Shown here in pieces: positions 11,098 to 22,879 of a DNA stretch of 64,000 nt (position 1 is the stretch's first letter; the number at the start of each line of letters is the position of its first letter). This DNA is from Siphonodentalium dalli (Eukaryota > Mollusca > Scaphopoda > Gadilida > Siphonodentaliidae). The position numbers and the translations under genes are program-made. The notes under the pieces were generated by a model, which was not told the origin of the DNA, did no database searches, and saw nothing but the letters and a program-made list of their open reading frames with translations. The stretch spans positions 204,424,618-204,488,617 of the forward strand of contig CP136065.1 of the NCBI GenBank assembly GCA_032622095.1, in the 5' to 3' direction.

Positions 11098-11497
11098 TGT
11101 CATTTGCAGAATGAGGTTATCAGAGGGTGAATTTAGTGATGCTGTCGCACACAGTGGGCTACCATCGCCGAATTCACTCTCTGGGACCTCATTCTGCTTA
11201 GTCTCATCTTCTGGGAACTATCTATAGTTTCAAATTAACATTCTTAGTTTAGTTACATTTTTCTTTGGGCTAGTTTCTATATCGCCTAATTTTGCTAAAT
11301 ATAAAATGCATAATGGAGGTGACTTGTGGGTGAACATCACCAACTTCAACTGGGGAAATTCAATCTGATCTTATGTATCCCATAGCAGTTGAGGCCTAAG
11401 AAGAATGAGGTTCCCAGAGTGTGAAATTGGTGATGGGATAGTTCCACTAGATTCACCCTCTGGGGGATCTCATTCTACAAATGACATATTTTATTTG
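11098..11497. repeat. AGAATGAGGT...ACCTCATTCT repeat, isolated copy
   Basis: This is a diverged copy of the repeat unit that occurs in tandem at 30925-32110. It contains CAGAATGAGGTTATCAGAGG, the inverted GGGACCTCATTCTGCTTAG, GTGAACATCACCAACTTCAA and CCATAGCAGTTGAGG. Two inverted motif pairs allow two hairpins. Confidence 0.7.
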
Positions 11498-11569
11498 CAG
11501 ACTTGATCAGGGCTTGATATTGATTTTCAGCATTCATTAAATACTGAAGAAAGAAGACATGATTAAAGA

Positions 11570-11662
11570 AATGAACACAATATCAGACTCTACATGACAA
11601 CTGTGAACAAATGTCGGGAATGAACACAATATCAGACTCTACATGATAACTGAACAAATGTC
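11570..11662. repeat. Two-unit tandem repeat, about 50 bp
   Basis: GAACACAATATCAGACTCTA is followed by ACATGACAACTGTGAACAAATG and GTCGGG; the unit is then repeated with small differences. Confidence 0.7.
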
Positions 11663-12590
11663 GGGCACTTTACGTCAAACTATACCCGACGGATGTCCAC
11701 CATATATTACCACTGCACTTCCTCTGCGGCATATCCGTCTAACTATATCTGACTGATGTGTCTGCCAACAAATGATTCTACTCGATCGCCTGCATCGTAA
11801 CTGTCGTTTAAACTATACTTCTGATGCCATGATGCTAAGCACTTTGTTAGTGGAAGCCAAGTAAAAACATTTTTGTTTGGGTTTTTCGATACAAAATTTG
11901 TTGGAATATTCCTGCTCAGAAGATATTTTCTGATAAAATAGTTATCTTTGATTATAAACATGTGATAAGGAAATGTTTTAATATTCTTAAGACAAAACAA
12001 TAAATAGAACAAGTACATTTTTACTGTTTCGCCACAAACTCAAATTATTTTGGCATAGAAGTGATGAATTTTTACTTTGGACTGATATTTACTTATGTGC
12101 TTAATAGCAATGGATCTGAATGCTTCTCGGTAAAACTGCTATTTTGGTCTGATCTCGTTAATTCATACCACATTTTCACTTTGTTAGCAATTCTCTTTAC
12201 ATGTATGCATTCTTGGAATGTTTTAATATCAATATAATAAAAATGAAAGCCAAAATAACTATACGTTGAGACAGGCCATTATCTTGATCAAATAGAGGTC
12301 CTATTAACAATATAATGTCAAAAGTGATTTGTGGTTAGCTGGAGACTCAATTTGAAACATATGTTGAATTAGTTTTAAAAAATTGTGCAGCCAAATCTAG
12401 CTCATTTGATATGATGGTGGATATTATGTACAGTCCGCTATTTTGTGGGTTTAACTTATGTGTCCGTTTTATCTAAAGTAGCAGTTTTACTGAGTTAATT
12501 ATTGTTTAGTTATTAGATGGTTTCAGCTACACGTTCAACAAATGGTAGAAGGACGCTGCATTCCAATTCTCTTTTTAACCCTTTCATGAC
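11663..12590. other. Intergenic, nothing recognised
   Basis: AT-rich sequence without a convincing gene, RNA or repeat on either strand. Confidence 0.4.
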
Positions 12591-12834
12591 CGGAGCTGGG
12601 CTGGTGCAGGTTTAACCCTTTGAGTGCCAGGGGCCGATCTCATCGGCCCTAATTTACGGTGTGTAAAATCAGCCCTAAAAAAATAAAATCACCAAGTATT
12701 CATAGTAATAATTTTGATGCCAATGAAAAATGTAAGATTTCCTGGCACTAAACCTACAAAGTAAGTCTGTTAAAGAATATAAGAAAAAATTATTAAAATT
12801 GTAAAAAATAAAAACAAATGATGAAAAATTGTTA

Positions 12835-12916
12835 GGTCAATACATTCTCTTATATATGCCAGGCGACCTATGGTCGACTCGCATATATAAGAGAATGCAT
12901 TGGCACAGGGTATAAG
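12835..12916. repeat. Long AT-rich hairpin repeat, copy 1
   Basis: Left arm CATTCTCTTATATATGCCAG and right arm CGCATATATAAGAGAATGCA are inverted, with a GCGACCTATGGTCG centre that is itself nearly palindromic. The whole folds into one stem of roughly 33 bp. Four relatives lie at 12963, 13056, 15794 and 15911. Confidence 0.8.
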
Positions 12917-12962
12917 GGTTGATACAAAAATCGGACCTGGCACTCAAAGGGTTAAAGATCCT

Positions 12963-13034
12963 GTCAGTGCATTCTCTTATATATGCAAGACTCCCATATG
13001 GAGCCTCACATATATATACGAGAATGCACTGGCT
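12963..13034. repeat. Long AT-rich hairpin repeat, copy 2
   Basis: GTCAGTGCATTCTCTTATAT pairs with ATATATACGAGAATGCACTG across a CTCCCATATGGAGCC centre. It has the same layout as copy 1, and the centre has changed while keeping its own symmetry. Confidence 0.8.
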
Positions 13035-13053
13035 TACAAGGTCAAGGTAAATA

Positions 13054-13134
13054 TTGTTAGGCCAATGTATTCTCATATATATGTGAGGATTCCTATGGGA
13101 TACTCATGTATATATACGAGAATTCATTGGCACA
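13054..13134. repeat. Long AT-rich hairpin repeat, copy 3
   Basis: GGCCAATGTATTCTCATATA pairs with TATATACGAGAATTCATTGG around GATTCCTATGGGATACTC. Some arm positions are mismatched, so this copy is older than the others. Confidence 0.75.
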
Positions 13135-13919
13135 AAAGCGGGGATATACATTGGTAACATGGTTTTTACAAAATTTCAGGAAGCTCCAGTCATAGAAGGG
13201 TTAATTAGTTTGATCTATCTCTTCAGTTTATATACATGTCATTGTTATCATTCCACAAAGCTGATATATGCTACCTCCTGCATATACTTCTATACCAACC
13301 CATATTGTTGGTAGCACAATGTTTAATCTGCTGGCCAAAATTCACTTTAGACGTTGGAATCAAATGATAAAATTTAATTGACAAATGCACTGCTTCCTAT
13401 ACACTCTAGTTGAAACTCTCTAGTATCTGTCTTTATTTCAGAAGCCTTAAAATATGTATGTTTCCCCCTAACCCATCTGGGATCCTGCTGTTAATGTTTC
13501 TATGACACTGTAAATATAAATTCCAGAATTTGACCTTGAGTCTGCGAAAAAAAAAAAACCCAACCATATACTATTTGAGTTTAAAGAGATACGAACACTG
13601 GACACTGTTTGGTGATTGGACATATGTGCCTGACATTAGTGAATATATTTTTCTAAATGAGGACAATTTAAATATTATATTTATCGCCCGCTACCATGTT
13701 TTATGATAGAGCCAAAAAAGGCTTTATTATGCTCAGATGATCAATTACTTGAACTATTCAATGAATAACTGTCACAACTTCGCAAACAAATTCTGAAAAC
13801 ATTTTCATGTGAGTGCAGTGGTGACTGGAGAAAATTTTGCCATGGTTGGGGAATCATACTTAAAATTTTAGCTCAACTTGTTGTTAAATGTATTATGAAT
13901 ATTTTCAGCAATTAGGTAT

Positions 13920-14196
13920 TGGGGGTGTTAACATTTTCCTGTAATAAGTATAAGCTTTGTGCTCATCTGTTATTGGGGAGGGGGTAAATTTTTTTTGCGA
14001 GAACGAAATACCATGATAATTGTAACTTCCGTGATCATTTATCATTATCAGCTATAATTTCTTCTTGATTATAGGTTGTGTGGGGGGAGTTAACATTTTC
14101 ATGTAATAAATTATAAGCTCCGTGCTCATCTGTTGTCGGGAAGGGGGTTGGGGAGGGGGTAACATTTCTTGCAAGAACGAATTCCATGATATCATT
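13920..14196. repeat. Two-unit tandem duplication, about 155 bp apart
   Basis: TTAACATTTTCCTGTAATAA ... GTGCTCATCTGTTATTGGGG (from ~13927) recurs as TTAACATTTTCATGTAATAA ... GTGCTCATCTGTTGTCGGG (from ~14090). Each is followed by a GGGAGGGGGTAA stretch and GAACGAA. Confidence 0.75.
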
Positions 14197-14199
14197 ATT

Positions 14200-15790
14200 A
14201 GGTCTTCTAGGTCCACAACAGCTTGTGATATCGATTGGGTTGATAGTGTTTTGGACAGAGTCCTGTGCCATTACATTATACCAGACTTTCATTGAAAAGA
14301 CTTCCTAAATTTACGAGGAGCCCTCGATTGGTCTTCAAAATGTTATATAATTTATCGTGATAGAAAAAGGTAAAGTGATGACACAATCATTTTACATATT
14401 GTTTACATACATTTTCCGATAGCGCAATAAAACAAAATTCTCTTGAAAACAAGGCTTTGTTTACTGATATATCTCGATGCTTTGACATTCAATGGATGTC
14501 TAATATACACATGTTTGATATTATCATGCTGGGGGGAAAGCTGCTCTCATTTCATATATGCTAAGCATCCATTTGACCTAATCCGAAGACATACAAGCAA
14601 GATAACTCCTGCCCATGATTCTTGGCACAAACTCTTGTTATAGAAGAGTAGCGGGATGCGACTGTCCAAAACAGCATCAACCCAACCGATATCCCAAGCT
14701 GTTGTGAACCGACAAGACTTTTCTGAAGGATAAACTTAAAACTATTGAAGTTTGGCAAATACTGTTTTGTGATTGCTGGACATCAGTATCACAGCAATAT
14801 GGTTGTTTGTGTTGGATTTCTTAATCTTCTGTTCTTCACTGAAGTCTGTTTAAATATATTTCCCATAGAGTTCACCTCGTTTTGTCATCGAAATCGGACT
14901 GAAATGTGATATAAACAAGCATTACAATGTTCAATTTGAAGCCCTCTGCTATCAGTCAAGTAGTGGATATATTCCTGCATATCACGTGGATATGAACTTA
15001 GTGTTATTAAAGTTATTGAAGTTTATTAAGTTTAAGAGAAACAAACAACATCTATCGCTCTGGTTAGTAGGGTGATATTATTGTTCTTGCACCTTATATT
15101 CATCATATTCCACGGAACAAGTCCTAAGACTTCTTGTTCTGGTAACTTTACAAATTGTTCAAGAATATTGTCATTATGTTTGAGAGTCATCGAAATCTGT
15201 CATAAAAATGCGAGTTGATATATAGTTGATATATAGTTGATATGTTTTGAACAGTTTTGTACTTGCAGAAACTATAGAATCTGGTAATGAATTCCAATGT
15301 GGGATAACTCTATTTGTAATTTCCTCATGTCCTTTTTAAATATTTTCTTTTGTAATTTCTGTTCATGCCCTTGATTATTGGTGCTCAGGCTCTTTTGAAA
15401 TAACTGAGATAAAGATAGTTATTGTTAACATTGGTATATCTGTGCATGAATACTAGACTGTATCAACTGGATTGAAATTATGAAGCTAATTTTGGTGTGA
15501 AATTGGTATTGAAACTTCTGACACATCCCACCCAAGTGACGTCTGATACGCGATTGTGAGATTTAACATGTTACTTTTGAGACCTTCCTCTCCAAGATGA
15601 TTTCATAATTTGTCAGTTTTCGAAAGGATGGATCTGCTGCTGGGTCAGCTTCCTGTGGATTTGTAAATTGTTCAATTTGTCCCATTTATAAGCATCTTCC
15701 CACCAGTGCTAAGCAATGACTTCGCCAACTGGTAAGGTGAAAAGATGCTTTTTATATGCCCATTTCATTAACCCTTTACCCAACAGAACG
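14200..15790. other. Intergenic, nothing recognised
   Basis: No exon with paired splice sites and recognisable protein, and no RNA gene, was found. A short GATATATAGTT triplication lies near 15215. Confidence 0.4.
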
Positions 15791-15793
15791 GCC

Positions 15794-15842
15794 CTGTGCC
15801 AATGCATTCTCTTATATATATAAGAGAATGCATTGGCTTAAC
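15794..15842. repeat. Long AT-rich hairpin repeat, copy 4 (compact)
   Basis: GCCAATGCATTCTCTTATAT is followed at once by ATATAAGAGAATGCATTGGC, a perfect palindrome without the usual centre. It lies about 75 bp upstream of copy 5. Confidence 0.85.
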
Positions 15843-15910
15843 ACATTAAAAATTATAAAATTGTTAAAGAATGTAAGAAAAAATGGTAAAAAGTGTTAAA
15901 AAATATTTTA

Positions 15911-15990
15911 TTTAGGCCAATGCATTCTCTTATATATGCGAGGCGACCTATGTTCGACTCGCATATATAAGAGAATGCATTGGCACAGGG
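15911..15990. repeat. Long AT-rich hairpin repeat, copy 5
   Basis: The arms GGCCAATGCATTCTCTTATA and TATAAGAGAATGCATTGGCA enclose TGCGAGGCGACCTATGTTCGACTCGCA written across the centre, itself an imperfect hairpin. The arms are identical to copy 4. Confidence 0.85.
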
Positions 15991-16557
15991 CATAACTGTA
16001 ACTATCACAATGTGGTCAAGGAGCCGGTTCCAATGATATCCATATTTGTATGGTTCTATTGAGACAGACCGATGATATTTTAGGCTGTTGAAGCTTTATT
16101 TGGACGATTTGTTGGTTAAAGGGTTAAACGGGACCATATTATGTTATTGGTCTGTCTATCTGTTCACTTTTTGTTTCCGTATGATAACTTTAGATAATCT
16201 CAACTGAAGAAATGAAATTTAATGCGTGTGTTTTTATAGCACAAAATACAGGTCAATTTTGAATTTAGGTTCCACCCTCAAATTATGCCCCTTTGTGTTG
16301 GGATTTGTTGACTAATTGAAAACTAGCCATGTTTGATTTTGAGCTCTGTCTTCGCACATCACATCAGTTGAGCTTTTGTTCGTGTCTTCATTTTGGATAA
16401 ACCACTTTTATTTTGCCATAAATATATAAGTTTTAATTTATCAAGATCTATCATTTGTGGATTTGGTGTTTTCTTTCTACTGAGTGATGGTAGCAGAGAA
16501 TCAAACGAGAGAAGCAGCAGAATACTCGAGTAATTTAATAATGTTCTTGATGGTTAC

Positions 16558-17911
16558 TAGTCCAAGTCTTCTTGTACTAAAACCAGCTAAGATATTGGGA
16601 TGGCGATGCTGGTGTTTAGTCCAAGCCCGCTTGTATACCAATCCTATCACACGAGTTACGCCCACGATCTGTGGCGGGAATTTGTGGTGTATTTTACTCG
16701 ATTTACCTAGCAAATCAATACATGATGCTATATACATCGGAAAGGCTTACATCTTATGGTCATAATGGTGTATAATAATCTAACTTTAATGTTAAATTAC
16801 ACATAGAATATTCCGGTTGATTGCCACAAACATCGATTTGTTTCTCTGTTTGTTGACGTTTTAACCGAAAGCCGAAGTGGTCCGAATAAGTTCGGCATAA
16901 TCCGCTGTTTGTTCTGGGAATTCTACTTTCCGTTTCTATATATAGCGCGGGTTTTCCGAACAAAAATGGCGAAAACCGATCGCCCGAAAGTCCAGTTTTC
17001 TATGTGCTTTCAGAACAATTCCCGCACTAAAAACTTAATGACATAATGGAGGATCAGAACGGTAGTTTTGTTGACAATTTTCGCAAGCAACTTGTCAAAA
17101 TTGGAGCAAATTAGAACTCTTGTGTCTGACTTGCCATGCGTGTGATGTGCATTTTGACATCTGTGTTGATAAAATTATCGGAGAACCGAATCACACAGTT
17201 TCGAAATATAGTTCTTCCGTTTTAGTGGGACTTTTCAAACTTAAGGTTCAAAATTTATACAAATTTTATTTGATTTTTTGTGTGCTTAACAAGAGCAGTA
17301 TATTGCCCCGTTCGCTTAGTATATATCTTAATTTCGCGGAAGTCCACCAAATATGGGTGAAATGTAGCACCATATAAGGCATATTATTTATTCTAATGCT
17401 CGTTGTAGTTTACACTCTTTTAAACGTTGAGAGAGTTGTAATTCTCGTAATTTATTTAGTGTATTACATTTATATCTCCAATGTTTAATTAATCTATTTA
17501 TTATTTTATTTATTGACACACATAATTACGATTACAATGGAGAATTCATCGTAATTTGCGTTGTCCAAAATCTACGGAATATTTTCAACGGAAAATGCCG
17601 AACACAGTTCGCGAGGTCAACCGAGTTCGCATACTTTAAAAAAATTGTAAACATTGAGGTAAATGTCTCTTTTCGCATTAAATTACCGTTTTAAATTCAC
17701 AACTGATGTGGGTTTCAGATAAAATAGCATGTCTTCTGCGGAAAATATCCGTTTATTGTCGCAATTGTGATATTTTATTTCATATAATTGTGGTTTTATT
17801 TGAGCGGGTCACTAACGCGTCATAAGCGAGCATATAGGGCAGTCTTGGACTAAACACAAGCATCGCCATCCCAATATCTTAGCTGGTTTTAGTACAAGAA
17901 GACTTGGACTA
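16558..17911. mobile_element. Non-autonomous element with 68-bp TIRs and 9-bp target duplication (Mutator-like)
   Basis: The first ~68 bp (TAGTCCAAGTCTTCTTGTAC ...) and the last ~68 bp (... GTACAAGAAGACTTGGACTA) are inverted copies with about one mismatch. The direct repeat GATGGTTAC flanks them at 16549-16557 and 17912-17920. A 9-bp duplication together with long TIRs fits Mutator-like elements. The inside (1.35 kb) has no transposase; the open frames at 16484-16765, 16760-16963 and 17120-17377 show no known domain. The near-identical TIRs suggest fairly recent movement. Confidence 0.8.
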
Positions 17912-18479
17912 GATGGTTACGTGTTGCCTCCTGTAGTGAAAATTAGGTGGTTTGTGCGGACGGCGTCGAGAGTTTAGATCTCGTGGTCACAGCATACAGA
18001 TCTGGTAAATGGAGACTGATTGGTCGCATAAAGGGAGATTCCCATCAAGTCGGTCATGCTCTGATTGTAAACTTGGTTTGATGCCAAACAACTGAGGAAC
18101 TGATGTTTACAACTTGCTTATTACATCAATCAAATGGTTGCGATAAAGGGTTTGCTTAGTTAAAATGTGAATTTACTATATAAAACTTATGTCGATCAAT
18201 TGCTCTTTCATTTCTCAGATCTCAGAGCGGTTATCGTCTTCCGCCAGAAGACGATAATACTATGGATGTAATTCGGTTCATTTAAGATTCAACAAGACTG
18301 TTCAGCACGAAACCGTTTATATAAGCCATTATTATAGTCTCTTATAGTGAGTGAGTAAGATCATCATTATAATAAATAAGTATCCTTCATAAACATCCTG
18401 TTTGGACATATGTATACTGGTATATAAGATAGAAATCACTTTTCCCTGGGACAAAAATAGGAAGAAGTGGCACATTTTG

Positions 18480-18764
18480 GGAGATATGGAAACAATGGCA
18501 ACTCCAATGGACATGACATCTAGGTTTGCCCTCAAAATGCACCATCTTGCAGAAAGTCAATTAGTGATGGACTCCTTGGGCCAGAATGCGAGTCCTGATG
18601 GTGAATGTCGGCTGTCAAACAGTACTACAAACACAGATTGGAGGTCAGACAGTAGAGTGTCTGTGAGTTACAATCAGGCTGGGTATGAACCCTCAAGCTG
18701 CCTGTGGACGGCACACTGTCTGGCTCCAAAAGAAACGAGACAATTGCTAGAAAGTCTATTGTAA
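18480..18764 (+). CDS. Possible exon, unknown protein
   Basis: An open frame runs from GAGATATGGAAACAATGGCA to TAA at 18762-18764 and includes ATPMDMTSRFALKMHHLAES and CLWTAHCLAPKETRQLLESL. Its GC content is above the flanks. I recognise no domain and see no strong acceptor, so it may be a chance open frame or a terminal exon. Confidence 0.2.
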   Translation, partial: GDMETMATPMDMTSRFALKMHHLAESQLVMDSLGQNASPDGECRLSNSTTNTDWRSDSRVSVSYNQAGYEPSSCLWTAHCLAPKETRQLLESLL

Positions 18765-19129
18765 AGACTGGCGGTATATATTAATAATTTACAATATAGT
18801 ATAGAAGAATAAACATTCTCACGAATAATACATCTGGAAACATATCCGATGAGAAAGGATATAAATCTTCAATAATAAGTAATACATCTTTGTACTTTGG
18901 CTTCTGGGTTTGGTCTCATGAGATAGTTCCTTCACAGCTCCGCTTAGTACAGTTTCCATATTCGAAGAGCGCCGGTACAGTTATTCGGCCAGTTTCACAA
19001 CACCATTCCCTCATTTTAAATAATTTGGTGAATCCCCATGTATGCCAAAAGTTTGAATCCAAAGTTTGTAGGATGATGACTTCCAAAGATTTAAGAATGA
19101 TGTATCCCATTTTTGTGACGAATTGAAGA

Positions 19130-19980
19130 CTCCAAAGTTTTACACACAATTACAGAATAGCACAATCACATGAAAAATAAAAATCACACAGCACCTGCTG
19201 GAGTACAGCGTAGAAATGGTAAAGTCATTATAGTACATAATTATTTTAAAATTGTCAGTCAGGGTGGTTTACAATTGTTTCAATCCATGAATGTAGATGA
19301 TAATCAGCGAGGTGAATTTACCTTACTGGCTCGGCCAGTTTCACAACAAGTCTGATGCATTCCAAACAAAACTTCTAAAGGGTCGATATTAGAAGCTTCC
19401 AGGGTATCTCACTTACATGTCATGCAAGTTGATAATTTATACAGTGGATCATGTGGATGTTGTATAATATTTGATGCAATTTCTTAATGAAAATTTTTCA
19501 ATCCTGAATTTCATATTGGTTCAAATTGGTACAGAACAATATTTACACTGGAAAGAACCACATGAAGTTTATAACTGAGCTTATCATGTATACTAAACAA
19601 GCGAGACAACTCATAAATTCGTAATATTTCTGTCTATGGTGATCTGGTGTGGCTTTGTATACACGAATGCAATGTGTTCAAAGCACGCAAGTGCGTGTCT
19701 GGTGTATGTATATGTCCATATTTCTTAAAGTACGGTACATGTATGTCCGTTATGACGTATAACAAGTGCCATTTCCACTGGTAAATCACGTATAAGCGAA
19801 CTATACTATAGTTAACTAACCATTTCTACATATGCATGGCTCTATTGTGGTGTGTCCTACCAATATGCCATCATATGCAGATGGTAGCGTGCTCAAATGT
19901 GTAGCGTGCTCAAATGTGCATGAGTCTGATCTTGTTCCCACTCTATACATATATGTGGGTATATTTTAATGTTAAAGTAT
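19130..19980. other. Intergenic, nothing recognised
   Basis: Only a short repeated phrase, GGCCAGTTTCACAAC (18988 and 19333), stands out. No gene is supported. Confidence 0.4.
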
Positions 19981-19984
19981 ACAA

Positions 19985-20228
19985 TTGGGTAAGAAAACAC
20001 CAAGGTACACCGGGGTAAGAAAACACCGAGGTACACCTGGGTTGGAAACATCTGATACACCTGGGTAGGGAACACCTCGGTAGGAAATACCTGGGTGAAT
20101 AACACAAAGGTACACCTGGGTGGGAAACACCAGGGTACACCTGGGTGAATAACACCAAGGTACACCTGGGTGGGAAACACCCAGGTAGGAAACACCAGGC
20201 TACACCTGGGTGTGGTCACCTGGGTAGC
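19985..20228. repeat. Minisatellite, 25-bp unit (with 15-bp half units)
   Basis: Units such as GGGTGAATAACACCAAGGTA + CACCT and GGGTGGGAAACACCAGGGTA + CACCT repeat about nine times; a few are shortened to 15 bp. The minus-strand open frames reading FPTQVYLGV and similar are translations of this array. Confidence 0.85.
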
Positions 20229-20882
20229 TACTGTTTCGTCTCATGGATCATGTGTTTGAAAGTTTGTTCAATGAAAAGTAACCTTCAGAAGTGCTATATA
20301 TATAGAATAGCCCATAGAGCTAAACACTGTTTATACCCTTAGTACATTCAACAAGATTTGGATATTATAAATATTATTAACTGAGAGCTTTTTTCCAACC
20401 TAATCAAATGAAAATGGATCATAAAATGACGGTGATAGTCGCATGGCAAGAGCAAATTGAGTTGTCAGTTTCTTCATGCAATTATCAAATGAACAAACAA
20501 AATATTATTATTGTACTGCTCCCCAGTCAAATTCTCAGTCATTGTCTGGTTTACTTTCGAAAAGCTTGCAATGCCATCTCTAAACTGGATAGGCAACACC
20601 AATAATGTGTAGCATTTATCTTGGTGTCGTAATGAATGTTTTTATTTTTTGACTTTTAAAGCTGTCAATTTTCATATTTGCTGCTACGTATCTCTTCCTG
20701 TCATTTTCACATCATCAAAGTATGTTGAGGAATCGGGAGAATCGCTTTCTGTGTGATTTTCTGGGGGCCTTTTTCTAATAGGGCTTCTGGGCTGTCTGGA
20801 CTTTTGTGGTGGTTAATTTGGAATTTCAACAACCGAGTAGATATCTATATCATATTTATTCTTCTGAAGGTTGAGGTTGAGG

Positions 20883-20905
20883 CGGGGGGGGGGGGGGGGG
20901 GGGGG
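20883..20905. repeat. Poly-G tract
   Basis: About 22 consecutive G after GAGGTTGAGGC. The length is probably unstable. Confidence 0.85.
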
Positions 20906-21733
20906 ATGATGATATCCCTTTCATCTGTTTCTGTGTCCCATCATTTAGGGTATTTGTTGGCAGGCATTGGTACGTGTTCAAAGTAGCTTTAAGCAACTAA
21001 TGGATTTCTGTCTCATTTATTTCTTAGAATTGTTTGAAGACTCATGGTCATTGATTAAAGACCACCGTGACTTTATTAAACAGGATTTAATTAGTATATT
21101 TACACAGCATATAAACATTTGAGTAATTTGTTCAAATTTTGAGTCAATAATGGCAAAAATGTGCCAGAGTTTTCAGTTTTTTTTAACTCATAGCAATTCA
21201 AACTCTGAGAAATAGTAAGAAAAAGGCCGAAAGATGTTGCAAGTTGACGACTGTCGACGATCGGACCAGAAAAAAAATTTGGCCACATTTGGACCCCTCT
21301 TTTCTGACCCCATCCTTCATTCGACGGTGACCAAACTGGTCCCATTTATTCACATTTCCAATAAAAATACATATAAACTGTTCACCTAGATTCATTATTT
21401 TCGGCGGAAATGGCGCAAAAATCTATTTTAGGCCAAATATCAATGTTTGAGGAGCCATTGCTCAGCCATTTTTTTGTCCGATTGGAACAATATGAATGGT
21501 AATATCTTCAGAAATATTTTCCTGGCATCATGTGAAAAAGCATTCATGATCTTGGTAGGCTCGTCATATTCCTTGAATGTGAAGTAGCCTAGATGTGTTG
21601 CTAGTATTTCTTCAACCACATTAACTATGCAGGCATTGCATGTTGAGAAAAGAAAAATTGCATTTAGGTCTGATTAGATGTTTAAAATCAGTTGATAAAA
21701 CATAATACAGTCAGTATGTTAGGGCAATTAGTC

Positions 21734-21796
21734 TTGGTTACTAACGATTGGTTACTAACGGTTGGTTACTAATGGTTGGTTACTAACGGTTGGTAC
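21734..21796. repeat. Short tandem repeat, 14-bp unit
   Basis: About four copies of AACGGTTGGTTACT with single-base changes. Confidence 0.8.
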
Positions 21797-21828
21797 ATCG
21801 GGTGGTAATCTCCAATGATCAGGGCTTG

Positions 21829-22866
21829 CTGCTTTGATGAAAACTTACTCTGCAGACGTAACGCCGGCGTAAAAACAGATGAATGAACACGGACCTGGTA
21901 GCCTATGGACGCGCAAATGAAAACCTCACTTCCTTTGTGTCGAAAGGCGAGTTGCCCAGGCTGTCAAGAGAACTGAGAAATCTGCATCCGTCTCTGATGT
22001 GTGGTAGCTTACTGAACTTTGCTAGGTCAGATTCCAACACTAAACGGTAGACTCCGTTATCAAGTTTGGTAACTTTGTCGACTTCCGGTGAACAAACACG
22101 GACCTGACCATACGGTTTAAGAACGGTCAATGAAAAACTCCCGGATGTAGGGTGGAACCCAATGCACTTTTAACGTATTTTGTTTGTGGGATACCGGCGC
22201 GAACAATACGCGACAATCTCCTGTAAACGATCCGAATCAAGGCGATTTATGATGTTCATTGTATCAATGTTCTTAGCACGAAGAAGCCAGTCGCCATTAG
22301 CTGCTTGATTGATGACCTCAACATTGGTTAAATCAACATTCTGCGTGCGTAGAAAATCAACAATGTCTTTCCGGGTTGACCGGCCACTCTCCTTTATCAT
22401 CGTTGTGTTTCATCTTATCTCTGTCAATGGCTTCTGGAGCCACGTGAACTGCCATGACTTTGCTGGTACCTACTGAGGTAGCCAGGGACGACCCTTGTAC
22501 CAACAGGTAGCCAGTCGCCTTGGAACCCCAGTAACTCAGACTTGCCTCACTCGGCCTTCCCTGGATCGACAAGCTGGATCCCATTGGATCATTTCCAGCT
22601 GTTCCACAGAGAGAATCCAAGTGAGGTCGCGGGGGGAGCGAGAAAGAGACAAAAGAAGCTCTGAAAAGATTAAGCTGCTTTGGCTCTCAGTGGTTGCATC
22701 GGCTGCTAAGCACAACGGCAAAGCAGCACAGAAAAAAGAAATGGCCCTTCTTTATCAGGCTCAAGGGCCTGCCTTACGACAATGGCCCGAGAGCACTGAT
22801 GTCATCTGAAAAACTTCTCTTGGCAGGTGGAGGGGTGCAATACCAGCAGTAACCTGATGGCTGACT
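21829..22866 (-). pseudogene. ORF1-like retroelement remnant, unit 2 (leader plus broken ORF)
   Basis: Reading on the minus strand, a ~410 bp leader (22866-22457) precedes an open frame beginning MAVHVAPEAIDRDKMKH. A shifted frame (22400-22170) then has RKDIVDFLRTQNVDLTNVEV and LLRAKNIDTMNI. Next come VHWVPPYIRE and, after another frameshift near 22135, LTVLKPYGQVRV (21903-22130). WVPxx...LxxYG is the signature shared with ORF1 of the LINEs at 44-62 kb (WVPYFVSN...ALRGYGTIH), so this looks like an RRM-type ORF1 of a related but different element. No zinc knuckle and no ORF2 follow. Confidence 0.45.
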
Positions 22867-22879
22867 AAGATTAGCAAAG

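Noticed and set aside
12837-13157. Open frames on both strands in the hairpin cluster
   Set aside because: A palindrome yields similar frames on both strands; no gene context.
12835-15990. CRISPR-like array (repeated ~28-bp palindromic arms)
   Set aside because: Spacing is irregular, the arms pair within a unit, and this is animal nuclear DNA.
18235-18262. Hairpin ATCGTCTTCCGCCAGAAGACGAT as a terminator or RNA gene
   Set aside because: A single 9-bp stem with no further context; likely chance.
19893-20219. Minus-strand frames with FPTQVYLGV repeats, a possible repeat protein
   Set aside because: Direct translation of the 25-bp minisatellite; frames change at shortened units.
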